From Calycina herbarum (Eukaryota; Ascomycota; Leotiomycetes; Helotiales; Pezizellaceae): a DNA stretch of 64,000 nucleotides. A program made the translations under genes and the position numbers. Within the stretch, counting starts at the first letter, position 1. Every line of letters starts with the position of its first letter. The notes under the pieces were generated by a model that saw only the letters and a list, made by a program, of their open reading frames with translations, had not been told where the DNA came from and searched no databases. This document shows positions 34,836 through 45,206 of the stretch, piece by piece. Location: positions 62,001-126,000 of the forward strand of contig LLEY01000121.1 of the NCBI GenBank assembly GCA_001414485.1. The letters run 5' to 3'.

Positions 34836-35383
34836 CTAAACAGAAGATCTAGTGAAAGAACCTCCCACCTGCCCAGTGGGGGGCTGGCATTGAGTACCGG
34901 ATCCACTTGGTACAGGAGGTTGAACTGGGAAGCAGAAGATTCCGAGTGTAACATCCCCAGCTGCGATAGCCGCACTACAAAAAAAGAATGTCAGCAAATC
35001 CTCTTTAAATCACACTTCAAAAGTCTCAATGTGGCGGGGAGAATGGGATCAGCGTACTTTCCAGAGCAATCAGTGTATGTAGTTCCAACAGTTAATACAT
35101 GGTCAGCGGACCATCTGAAGACCGTGTTTCCATCAGCACAAGTTGCGAGTTCGGTGGAGGTGATATCTCCGGTTCGACGACAGGTGGTGGAAGTCGAAGA
35201 GCTGATGTTGACGAATGTGAAGAAGAGAGATGCTGGGTTTGGGTTTCCTTCAGCAGGGGTGAAGGTGTTGAATCCGTTGATTTGGAACTGGGTTGGTGCT
35301 GTGCATTGTCTTGGTGTGAGGGAAGAGGGGAGAGCAGAGGTGATTGCTGAGAGAGCGAGGACGACGAGGCCTGAGGTATACAT
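34836..35383 (-). CDS. Small secreted cysteine-containing protein (effector-like)
   Basis: Exons 35383-35058 and 34974-34836 (intron 34975-35057, donor GTACGC, acceptor after T7) encode 154 residues. MYTSGLVVLALSAITSALP is a signal peptide. The mature part has six cysteines (QC near 27, TTC near 68, ATC near 82, TDC near 104, then FC and QC in exon 2), enough for three disulphides. The intron is inferred because exon 1 alone ends shortly after in a Lys/Arg-rich tail, while the spliced form continues AAIAAGDVTLGIFCFPV and keeps the sixth cysteine. A TATAAAAG box lies about 100 bp upstream. Size, secretion signal and cysteines are those of a fungal secreted effector or surface protein. No family was recognised. 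Confidence 0.72.
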
Positions 35384-35482
35384 GGTGGATTTTTGAGTAA
35401 GATATTTGTTGGAAGGTAATGTGTGAGTTTGTTGAGGAGGGTTTGGATGAGAGAGTGAGTTTAACAGAGAGGTCCCGTCAAG

Positions 35483-35490
35483 CTTTTATA
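35483..35490 (-). promoter_or_regulatory. TATA box of the small secreted protein gene
   Basis: TATAAAAG on the minus strand, about 100 bp upstream of the ATG at 35383. Confidence 0.5.
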
Positions 35491-36574
35491 CTTCCATACT
35501 GCAGTACTACTTGCCTCTTCAGTCAGCTCTGCGGCAAAGTAAGTTCTGACATTGCCTACCCATATCCCCCATGATCCTTCATGTAGAGTGCGAACATGTA
35601 CGCATCGCAGAAAACGCCACAGCTAGGTACCATAAGCTCTTGTGCGGCGAAGAGCACTTGTACCTCAGCTACTAACTGGATAAAGCCTTATCATACAATA
35701 AGAGGAAATGTTTTTCCTAAAAGTTACATCTCGTGTATGGCTTACTGTGCAATACGCGGAAAAGGGGATATTAAATCTGCAAGCAACAGGTTGACAAAGC
35801 CCGCCTCCATGCATGTACAGTGACGAAATCTCGTATACAGAATCTAAGCTTATATCAGGCCGTAATACCCCCAGTCTTCTCTTTCGAAGCACAGAATACG
35901 GTTGTTGCCTAGCATATAGGAAGCATATACGAGCGACAAGATGCATTGTGAATTACTTTCACAACATTCGTACAATACAACCAAAGAAACAAGAGCGAGA
36001 ACAAGAAGCAAAGCAAAAATAGAATAATTACAGGTACGAGGACCAAAAAGCAACGTTGCGAGAATCGGTCCTTTCTAGCAGACGCAAGGGACTTCCCCTA
36101 TCTTATGTATGGTAGGTTCAAGGATACCATTCTAGTACGGAGAGCCTGTCGAAGTAGATACGCAAATCTTGTGGCTTGACGTGGCTGGCGCAATTCGTGC
36201 TTCACGTCAGCCACTGCAAACTTTTAGAAAACACCTGACGATAAACAGTAATCCAAAGCATCAAGCTGGGGAACCTTGAAACAGAGAAATAGACCAATGA
36301 ACCAACATCTTTTCAAGAATGAGGTGAGAATAATCTGTATCACGGAGAAAGCTCAGCTCGAAGAACTGTCAAGGGGAAGAAAAATCCCGACCTCGCCGCA
36401 CGGCTCAGAGCCGCTATAACCCGCCCCACTTCACTTTCCGCGCTACACCAAAAACAGCTAGACACCACACGTGACCGCACAAACCCACCACTTTCTAAAC
36501 CTCCAGAGACATTTCGCGATCTTTTTTCCCCTCCACGACCAAATCTTCATCGACAAACTCGCCATTCAACAACA
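35491..36574. other. Intergenic, no gene recognised
   Basis: Separates the divergent secreted-protein gene and RPL36. The last 150 bp are C-rich, as often seen before fungal ribosomal protein genes. No gene or repeat was seen. Confidence 0.5.
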
Positions 36575-37145
36575 ATGGCAGCAGAACGCAAGGAACGAAG
36601 CGGCCTAGCCGTCGGCCCAAACAAGGGACACGTACGTCAATACACACGCCCGTCTCACCTCTTGGAGGATCTTCTCTTTTCATGATGAAGATGGACTCAA
36701 CGGGCTAATTACTTTTTTTCCGCCGATTTATAGAAAACCGAGGCCAGAGTCAGCAAACCAAGAGTTAGCAGAACCAAGGGTCATTTGAGCAAGCGTACTG
36801 CTTTCGTCAGAGAGATTGTTAAGGAGGTTTCTGGGTATGTTCTTTTTTCTTAATTTTTGAAGATTTTGAGATCGGGGTTTGGGTTGGCGCAACGATTGAA
36901 TGATGGCTAATATCTTTTCTACCAACAGACTCGCACCTTACGAGCGTCGTGTTATCGAACTCCTTCGCAACAGCAAGGACAAGCGTGCCCGTAAGCTCGC
37001 AAAGAAGAGAGTACGCTATCTCCCCAGCACCATCAACACGAATCTCAACACTAACCTCTCATAGCTCGGTACATTCGGTCGTGCCAAGGCGAAGGTCGAG
37101 GAGTTGCAGGGTGTCATTGCTGAGGCCAGAAGAGCCGGTCACTAA
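36575..37145 (+). CDS. RPL36: 60S ribosomal protein L36 (eL36)
   Basis: Structural protein of the large cytosolic ribosomal subunit. Four small exons (36575-36631, 36734-36834, 36929-37010, 37065-37145) give 106 residues, the expected size. The protein is strongly basic and ends [22 protein letters not shown]. The stretches [65 protein letters not shown] are the eL36 signature. Introns 1 and 2 (102 and 94 nt) are longer than average for the window, as is common in ribosomal protein genes. The start context (caacaATGGC) is strong. Confidence 0.97.
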
Positions 37146-37528
37146 ATGTTTCGCAAGCATTCGATATCTTGGGTTAACACATGCGCTGGATGGGCTGGGA
37201 TGGATGGAGTTGTATGAAGAAAAAGGGAACCAATTCTTCCATGATACCAAAGTACGGCTGGGCTTCATGGTTATGATGTCTAGCAATATCGACATGATAC
37301 GTCTAAAGCAATGAACAACTTCAAGAACACACATCTTGCGATTGTGATTTGATTTGTCTTTATTTTTCTGTCTAAGGCGCTCATGATGCACATACTATTG
37401 TGCAAAGGTAAAAACACAAATCCTAAAAACTCCTCGCTATGCCCAACTCCCAATGCCGGTGAACCCCCTCCTTCACGCCATCTATCCATTTCCTACCCAT
37501 CTAAAACCGGGAATCCGTAAAACCAAAC
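37146..37528. other. Convergent 3' region (RPL36 / UBX protein)
   Basis: Short spacer with the 3' ends of two converging genes. Nothing else was seen. Confidence 0.5.
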
Positions 37529-39068
37529 TTATTTCTTGCCCAACTTGAGCCATGCTGGCACGCCCGTTTTCTTTGGACGAGGGGTTGGATTGGCCTGTCC
37601 TTGACTAGAGCTTGATGTACCAGCAGTCTCATTTGGAGGAGTTGATACAATTTCTGGGATTGGGATCTCCTTTGCCTTTTGGGCAAATTGTGGCTTCAAA
37701 GTTGGTGGCTTTGTAGCAGCATCACTCACACCATCTCCCCATGTAAAATTGACCATCATATTACCCTGGAACTTCAAATCTTGAATCAACTTCTTCCCAT
37801 CTTTTGGTACAGTGTGGCGCTTTCCAGTAGCATCAATCCAACCGAGCTTGAAAGGCTCAGTCTCCACTCTAATTACCCCCGTAACGTAGTTGTGCAGGTC
37901 CAATCCCGTTTCATGAGCCTCAAATGGAGAAATGATGGTCGACTGGTCTGGGAATTTGATTTTGATCTGAACTTTCTTGGTGGAAGATATCTTTGCGGCC
38001 TTTTCCTTTTCCAGTCTCTCAGCTTCTTCATATGGTAAGAGTTTTTGGTTGTAGGTGCTGGATTTCAGTCGGTCCTGGTGTAGTTTTGCGTGGACGATTG
38101 ATGGTTCATAGTCATCCTCGCGGAATGGTTGAAGAGCAGCTCTTGGAACATCGGACGTAGGAGCAGAGTAGATGGTAATGGGACGTTGATCGGGGCCAAG
38201 CAGTTCCTTCTCTGGCTCGGGCTCAGGTGTTGGTAACGAGTCTGTTGGTTCTGGTGCCTTGTCGCTCGTGTTGACCTCAGTATCAGGTATAGCTTCATGA
38301 GATGTAACTTTTGCGACTTCGTCCGTAGTATTGACGTCTTCTGGGGGTGCAACCGCAGAAGCAGGTGCTGCTGACTCTACAGGATCTTTCTTGAAGTACT
38401 CATCAATAACCACCATAGCCTCTTCCAAAGGTGTAGTTGTCGTCTTGAAGTTTAGTCTAATAAGACATGACCCTTTGTTGAAACCAAACTGAGCAAGCGT
38501 CTTCTGAAGGTCTGAGAATTCTGAATAGTCGCGGCCCATGAGATTGATGACAGGCATTTCGTAGTATATGCGAGCTTCCAAAACATTCCCATTTTGAACA
38601 TTGGTATTTCCTCTAGCGGTAAAGTTGAAGTTCTTGCTTTCCACGCTCTCGAATTTCCGCAGCACATGCCATATTGTCGTATCGCTTGAGAACTTATCGG
38701 TCAATCTTCCGCCAGGAACACTAGCTGCATATTCTCCTGGGAGTTGTAGGGCAACTGATATGACTGTGGGGGATTTCGAGGCGACGACGAGTTCGAGCTT
38801 TGCGCCAGGGACAATACCGGCTTGTCTGAAGGGGACCTCCATAGGTATGGATTTGCCTTTGTTCCTGGGAGACATTCCGTTAGCTATTATCTTGCGATGA
38901 GGCCTAAACCTCCAGGGATTTTGGAACCAACTTGAGAACATAGTTGCTCGACTTCAAGCCAAACTTCTTGCAAGCTTCCTCCAAGACATCTGTCATGTAA
39001 GTGCCTGGGTTGACTTTGATATTCTGCCGCCTAAAGGAGGTATCGGTGACTACAACATGGGAAGCCAT
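37529..39068 (-). CDS. TUG/UBX-domain protein (Ubx4 / ASPSCR1-like Cdc48 cofactor)
   Basis: UBX proteins of this class bind the AAA ATPase Cdc48/p97. Exons 39068-38932 and 38864-37529 give 490 residues. The N-terminal TUG ubiquitin-like domain is recognisable: MASHVVVTDTSFRRQNIKV, TYMTDVLEEACKKFG, PFRQAGIVPGAKLELV. A second ubiquitin-like part and the DYSEFSDLQKTLAQFGFNKGSCLIRLNF block follow. After a Pro/Glu-rich linker comes the UBX domain at about 345-420 (KKVQIKIKFPDQSTIISPFEAHETGLDLHNYV...FKLGWIDATGKRHTVP). The end is PAWLKLGKK, usual for the family. Splicing requires donor GTTGGT at 38931; GTTCCA four bases on gives the wrong phase. Confidence 0.9.
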
Positions 39069-39821
39069 GTTGGATATGGAGGAGGATCGGTACTGGGGGA
39101 TTGGTGTCCTGGAGTAGTATGCGAGACAGGTTGGTTGTTGATTGTTGGAGAGTTTGTCGAATGGAGTTTGTCAGGCAGCTGTGGTGGGTGGTGGCGGGGT
39201 TGTTCTTTATGCTTCTTTTGCCTACGAATTCCAAAGAGCCGGAAATCGCATGGGTTTTAACTTGAAATCGGCTATTGACGTATTACTTGAAGACTCTGGA
39301 CGATTGAAGTAAAATAAGAAAGATTCCGAAGCATGTTTGTAGTTTATGTACTCAAGTAGCCTTCCCTTCTGGCTGTGCCTGGCATTGATGCCGCGGCCAT
39401 CGCTGGGAAGGCGGCACTTGACGATTCTCATATGTATTTGGTAGAACAAGATAAAATTTTAACAATCTCGAAAACCCAAGCCAGGCATCTCAGACTATCT
39501 AACCTACTATTCCCTAATTCCTGCCAAAACTAAATCATTATAACAATAACTTCGTATAACTTTTCAAAAATTCAATCGACTTAATCAGTGCCGCTTTTGC
39601 GAAAGGACAAGGTTTCGCTGGTCCAAGCTTCTGGAGCTGATAGAACGCGACAGCCGTGTCTACCTTGCAGTAGGTATTGAGTGTCAGAACGTCGAACTAT
39701 CAACAGCCTCGCCTTTACAAAAACTTCCTTCGAAAGGCCAACCACTCCATCAAGAACTCACAATCTCCCTTGTCCTTCCTCCAGATACCCAACCCATCAA
39801 ACCCCCTCCTAATCCCTCAAT
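39069..39821. other. Divergent promoter region (UBX protein / PUP3)
   Basis: No gene was seen. The 100 bp before PUP3 are C/T-rich. Confidence 0.5.
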
Positions 39822-40635
39822 ATGGTAAGCCCTCTCATCTTCCCCAAACCAAAACAGCTATAGCTAACCCATCTCTCCAGAGCTCCCCATTCTCAATCAG
39901 TACGCCCCTCCCCTCCTTCATCCCCTCGAACCCCTTTCTAACATAAAACCCCAGATGGCGGCGCCTGCGTAGCAATGGTAGGAAAGGACTGCGTAGCCAT
40001 AGCCTGCGATCTCCGTCTCGGTCTCCAATCCCTCACCGTCTCCAACAACTTCCCCAAGATCTTCTCATACGGCGACGTCTACCTGGGCCTCACCGGACTC
40101 GCCACCGACGTATCCACCGTCAGCGACCTCTTCCGTTACAAAGTCAACATGTACCGACTCCGCGAAGAGCGAAACATCTCCCCTTCCACAATGGCCAACT
40201 TGGTCAGCAGTAGCTTGTACGAGCGGAGATTCGGTCCCTTTTTCGTCAGTCCGGTGATCGCAGGTCTGGATCAGAAGACAGGGAAGCCGTTTATTTGTGG
40301 TTTTGATAGTATTGGGTGTATTGATTTTGCGAAGGACTTTATTGTTTCGGGGACGGCGAGTGATCAGCTTTTTGGTACTTGTGAGGGTCTTTGGGAGCCA
40401 GATCTAGTAGGTTTCCCCTCTGTCTTTTGGATCTATTCTGCCATTCCAGAATGTGCTTTGGAAGCAATCCAGGCTAACATAGGAAATCTAGGGACCAGAG
40501 GACCTCTTCGAGACGATTTCGCAAGCTTTGTTGAACGCGGTAGACAGAGATGCATTATCCGGATGGGGAGCACACGTTTACATTATCGAGAAAGACAAGG
40601 TCACAAAGCGATTGTTGAAGGGCAGACAAGATTAG
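39822..40635 (+). CDS. PUP3: Proteasome subunit beta-3 (PUP3)
   Basis: Non-catalytic beta-ring subunit of the 20S proteasome. Exons 39822-39824, 39881-39899, 39955-40406 and 40492-40635 give 205 residues, the same length as yeast Pup3. The N-terminus [30 protein letters not shown] and the stretches [37 protein letters not shown] and [32 protein letters not shown] are diagnostic for beta-3. The catalytic Thr1 is absent, as expected. The first exon is the ATG alone, followed at once by a GTAAGC donor, and the second exon is 19 nt. The last exon starts [26 protein letters not shown]. Confidence 0.95.
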
Positions 40636-40981
40636 AGGAGACGAACAGAGATGTGTCGATGGGAATCAATGGGCTGGTGTTTAGAGCACCTCGCAAAGTG
40701 GCTCGCTCTGTGTACTATTAAAATCTAGCAAAAAGAAGCTTGATACCACGAATGGAAATGGCATGAACAAAAGCACATATTTCCGGTAGTAATGTTGCGA
40801 AGAACGGACAGTCAATTCTGGAAAAACTTGAAAGTACTTCAGGGCCATAGGTGTTATCTTTTCACGAGACAAGCCCTACATCTAAAAGATAGCAAATGTT
40901 TTTCTTCCTTGACCAGATTATTGTTTGGCTATGAAAATGCTAGGTACCCCCGTAAGAGCGGTAACCCTGACGTGTAAGATG

Positions 40982-41396
40982 GCAAGTGAGAGCGACGAGT
41001 GAGCTACAAGTAAGCTACGAGTAAGCCATCAACTTCAAGCGACTATTACACTTCCAGTTCTTTACCAAGGTACAACTCTAAGTTTCGGTGTAACTCGAAC
41101 TCTTTGTTAGTAAGCTACAAAACATCGAGTAAGCTAAGTAACGTTTAGGGGTTAAAAAGAAAGTCACGAGTGAACTGCAAGTAAGCCATCAAGTGTTGAG
41201 TAAACCATCATTTAGCGAGTAAACCATGCCAACCTAGCAATTATCAAGTAAGCTAGCAATTGTCAAATAAACTATCAATTGTCGAGTAAGCTATCAAAAC
41301 TCAAGTAAACTAGCAACTGTCACCATCAATTGTCAAGTAAGCCAGCAATTTTCAAGTGAGCCATCAATGGTCGAGTAAGCCATGTCAGCCTCTTGG
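40982..41396. repeat. Degenerate minisatellite of GAGTAAGC-ATCAATTGTC type units
   Basis: Many imperfect copies of a roughly 19-20 bp unit whose best form is near TATCAATTGTCGAGTAAGC, clearest from 41220 to 41390. Copies vary (AAGTAAGC, GAGTAAAC, AAGTGAGC). Nearly every unit contains GTAAGC, GTAAAC or GTGAGC. Confidence 0.8.
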
Positions 41397-41616
41397 TTAC
41401 CTACGAATACCTTGACTCTTACTCATAGTCTCATTGGTGGAAACAATTGGAACGAGGGGTAAGTAGGCAAAAGAGGTGGCTGGGAATGATACCCCTCTTT
41501 CATTGTGTGCATGCGTGTTGGCGAATTGTATCCGTTGAGGCTTTTTCTTGATGCTGTGGTGGAAATGGAGATGCTAGAGATGGGGCGGTGACTAAGTGAC
41601 TACTAGTAAAAGCCGG

Positions 41617-41700
41617 GCAGTGATTGACGAGTAAGCCAGCAAGTAAGCTAGCAAGTCAGCCAGCAAGTGAGCTAGCAAGTGAGGAAGCGAGCAAGTAACA
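41617..41700. repeat. Minisatellite with 12-bp unit AGTAAGCYAGCA
   Basis: Five to six consecutive near-copies of AGTAAGCYAGCA, related to the longer-unit array 220 bp to the left. It lies downstream of PUP3 and beyond the 3' end of the convergent SERCA gene. Confidence 0.8.
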
Positions 41701-42022
41701 AGCCTACAAGGGGCGCAAGGGTACAAGGAACAATCTAACAAGAACCTAATTCCCCGCGATGCGGGTGACATGCATTTCAGAAACACAAATCGGTTGTCCT
41801 GTCAACTGTACTGTAAAGCGACTCATATTCTAGATGGCTCTTCGAATTGCGCAAAACAGAAAACCCATCTCAAACCCCGAAATTCATCTCACATCACAGA
41901 AATCAAACAAGGCCCAAAACTCCAGAAAGTTAAAGATTACAAATGCGCTTTATATTGTCTACTAATCTATTAAAATCTACACATCTGATCTCTAGATCCT
42001 TAAAGATCCATCGATCAACCAT

Positions 42023-45000
42023 CTACTCCTTCTTGGGTTTCGACTCAATAACCTTGGTCTTCTGGATGAAAAGTTGTCTCTCCGCGAACTTGAGTACCTC
42101 ATCAATGAGACTATATTTCACATCAGCATATTTCTCATAAGTAGAACAGGAATGAGAGAATGGAACTTACATAACAGGCGCACTAATCACCAAAACCGCC
42201 TGCCACTCGTTCCAGTTCAACGGAAGAATAGAGAACAGAGTCTGCAAAATAGGCGTATAGAGGAGTGCAAAGTGCAAAGCCATCGAAAGAGCAATAGCAT
42301 AAACAAGCATCATATTCTCCCAAAGCGGAAGAGTAAGGAGCGACTCGCTAGACGAGAGAGCATTCATAGCGTTAAGCATCTCAATGACAACGAGAATAGA
42401 CAGGGAGACAGTAGAAGCAGATTTCGCCATATCATCCGAGAACATTTGGCAGCCAATTTCGGAAAATTGGCTGGAGCAACGATGGAAGTGGGATAATTGC
42501 CAGAAGGTAATTTGTGGTCCTTCCGAGTTATACATGAACCACCAGGCGTATCCGGCAACTGTTGCGAGACCGACGTAAATACCGATGACCATGTAGCGGA
42601 AGAATAACCATCCTCCGATGAGGGGCTCGTCACGCTTTCTTGGCTTTCTTCTCATGATGTCGTGATCAGGTGGGTTGAAGGAAAGGGCGGTGGCTGGAAG
42701 ACCATCGGTGACGAGGTTGACCCAAAGGAGTTGAACGGGGATAAGAGCTTCAGGCATGCCCATGGCAGCTGTCAAGAAGATCGAGACAACTTCACCGATG
42801 TTGGATGAAATGAGATATCTGATGAATTGTTGAGTATTGTTGTAGATGGAACGGCCCTCTTCGATAGCAACCTCGATGGTAGCAAAGTTGTCATCAGCGA
42901 GAACCATATCGGAAGCCAGTTTGGCGACATCAGTACCAGATCCCATGGCAACTCCAATGTCGGCCTTCTTAAGTGCAGGAGCATCATTGACACCGTCTCC
43001 AGTCATGGCAACAACTTCTCCGTTGGACTGGAGAAGATCAACGAGTTTTGACTTGTGACTTGGCTCAACTCGAGAAAACAATGATGCGGTTTTGGCGGCG
43101 TTTAACTGCTCGCTCTCGCTGAGCTGGTCAAATTCTCGTCCAGTGTAACTCTTTCCAGTCAAGTCTTCGTCTTGTCCAAAGACACCAATTTGTCGGCAAA
43201 TAGTTTCAGCCGTGTTGCGGTTGTCACCAGTGATAACAATTACTCGAATACCAGCTGATTGACATTTCTTGATGGAGCTATAGACTTCGGGACGAGGAGG
43301 ATCCTCCATACCAACCAAACCCAAGAGGGTCAACTTTTGCTCGATTTTGGAATAGTCAGATGTAGATTTTGCGGTTTTGAGAAGAGGATTGGATCCAACA
43401 TCCTCGAGACTAGCTAGTGCAATAACACGAAGACCTCTGTTTCCATAGTCGGCAACTTCCTTGAGAAGTAGTTCGGAGAGGCTCTTTGACAGTGGTACGC
43501 GTTTTCCATTTGCTCCCACAAGAGTGTGAGTGCAACGGTCGATAATAGATTCAGGAGCTCCCTTGACAAGTAGTCTTTGGGAGTTGTTGTCGCCAACCAG
43601 AACAGACATGCTCTTTCGGTCTCTTGAAAATTCGTAAGTGGCAAGACGTGGGGCTCTGTTCTCGTACCAGGCGCTCATGAGGTTCAGTGCATCCGAAGCA
43701 GCAACACCAGCTCGGGTCTGGTTGTGGGCAGTATCGTTGGTACCAATCTTTTCGGTAAGAACACGTAGAGCGCCCTCAGTAGGCTCCCCGACATTTGAGT
43801 AGTATCCGGTTTTGGAATCCAAAGCGAGCTGTGCATCGTTGCAAAGAGCTGCGACTTCAGTCATTTGGAAGATGGTCTCGGACTTTCCAGCCACGTTGGT
43901 CACCTCCTTTCCTTGCGATGTAATGTTTCCGTGGGGCGCGAATGTGGTACCTTCAACATCCAACTCTTCAAGGTTGTTACCAGCTTCATTTATGTATACA
44001 ATCTTTCTAACGCTCATCTGGTTGGTAGTGAGAGTTCCAGTCTTATCAGAACAGATTACGCTGCAACTTCCAAGGGTCTCTACGGATGGCAAGCTTCGTA
44101 CAACAGCGTTTTTAGCAGCCATTTTTCGGGTACCAAGCGCCAGACAGGTGGTGATAACTACAGCCAATCCTTCTGGAATGGCAGCAACTCCGAGAGATAC
44201 GGCAATTTTGAGGTAATAAATAGCGCCCTTTGCGAACCCTCCATGAGATGGGTCGGCGAAATGGGGAATGTTGATGAGCCATACGGCAACACAGATCAAT
44301 GAAATGACCTTGGCCAAAGTGTCTCCGAAATCATTGAGTTTTTGTTTGAGGGGTGTTGGCTCTGAGATTTGTGCTACAATGCTTTCGTGGATGTCACCAA
44401 TAGCCGTAGATGATCCAGTCAGAACGACGATTGCTGTTGCATGGCCCGTAACCACAGTAGTTCCAGAGAAAAGAGTGTTGATCTGATCTTGCTTCACAGC
44501 TTGAACATCCTTCACCACCTCGGTATCCTTTCCGACACTCTCACTTTCTCCGGTGAGAATGGCCTGGTCGACTGCGAAACTGTTGCTTTGAACAGAGAGA
44601 ACTCTGCAATCTGCGGGAATTCTGTCTCCCACGGCGATCGAGATAATGTCCCCAGGAACGAGTTCCTCTGCCTTGACCTTTGTAACGTGTCCGTCGCGGA
44701 TAACCTTGGCCTCGTTTGCTGAATATTCTTGTAATGCAGCAATCGCCTTTTCTGCGCTGCTTTCCTGCGAGACCCCGACGACGGCGTTGAGAATTAGGAT
44801 TGTAAGGATCTGCGGATGGTTAGCAAGAATGATGCGCAATTGACTTGAGATTGGGAAGACATACAACTGCAGGGTCAACGAACGCAGACCAGCCCCCATC
44901 CTCGAAAAGCGCCAATACAAAGGAAATTCCGGCAGATCCAAGAAGAATAATGACAAGTTGGTCCTTGAATTGTTCTAAAATCAGCTCCCAGATGGGAGTG

Positions 45001-45206
45001 GGAGGTTCTTCGGCGATTGCTGTGAAATGTCAATTAGGGTTGAACTAGATAGGTTGAGTACCCGGCGCAAGAGTGGAATTGAGCTTACCATTTCGCCCAT
45101 ATTTGTCTCTGTACTCTCTAATTTGCGCCTCGCTGAGTCCTTGCTCTTCCGAGACCGAGAAATGCTTCAAGACCTCGGAAGTTGTTTTGTTGAAGGAATT
45201 CTCCAT
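42023..45206 (-). CDS. SERCA-type calcium-transporting P-type ATPase
   Basis: P2A-type pump moving cytosolic calcium into the endoplasmic reticulum or secretory compartment. Exons 45206-45089, 45019-44865, 44809-42171 and 42110-42023 encode 999 residues, the length of animal SERCA. All core motifs are present: the N-terminus [34 protein letters not shown], actuator TGES ([10 protein letters not shown]), the membrane calcium-site IPEGL, the phosphorylation site [13 protein letters not shown], nucleotide-binding [10 protein letters not shown] and KGAPES, TGDN, the hinge [22 protein letters not shown], and M5-M6 [11 protein letters not shown] and [17 protein letters not shown]. Ten hydrophobic segments are expected. 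The C-terminus is lysine-rich (KPKKE) with no obvious calmodulin domain, distinguishing it from PMCA pumps. Introns are 55-69 nt. Confidence 0.95.

Larger units (their letters stand above)
40636..42022. other. Convergent intergenic region containing the minisatellites
   Basis: Apart from the two related repeat arrays nothing is recognised. The PUP3 and SERCA genes end on either side. Confidence 0.5.

Noticed and set aside
37679..38038. Plus-strand frames opposite the UBX gene, and similar antisense frames opposite NOP14, SERCA and CEM1.
   Set aside because: They are antisense shadows of well-supported coding exons.
40982..41700. Repeat array considered as a CRISPR-like array.
   Set aside because: Units are degenerate and adjacent without unique spacers, and the genome is eukaryotic. 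It is a minisatellite.
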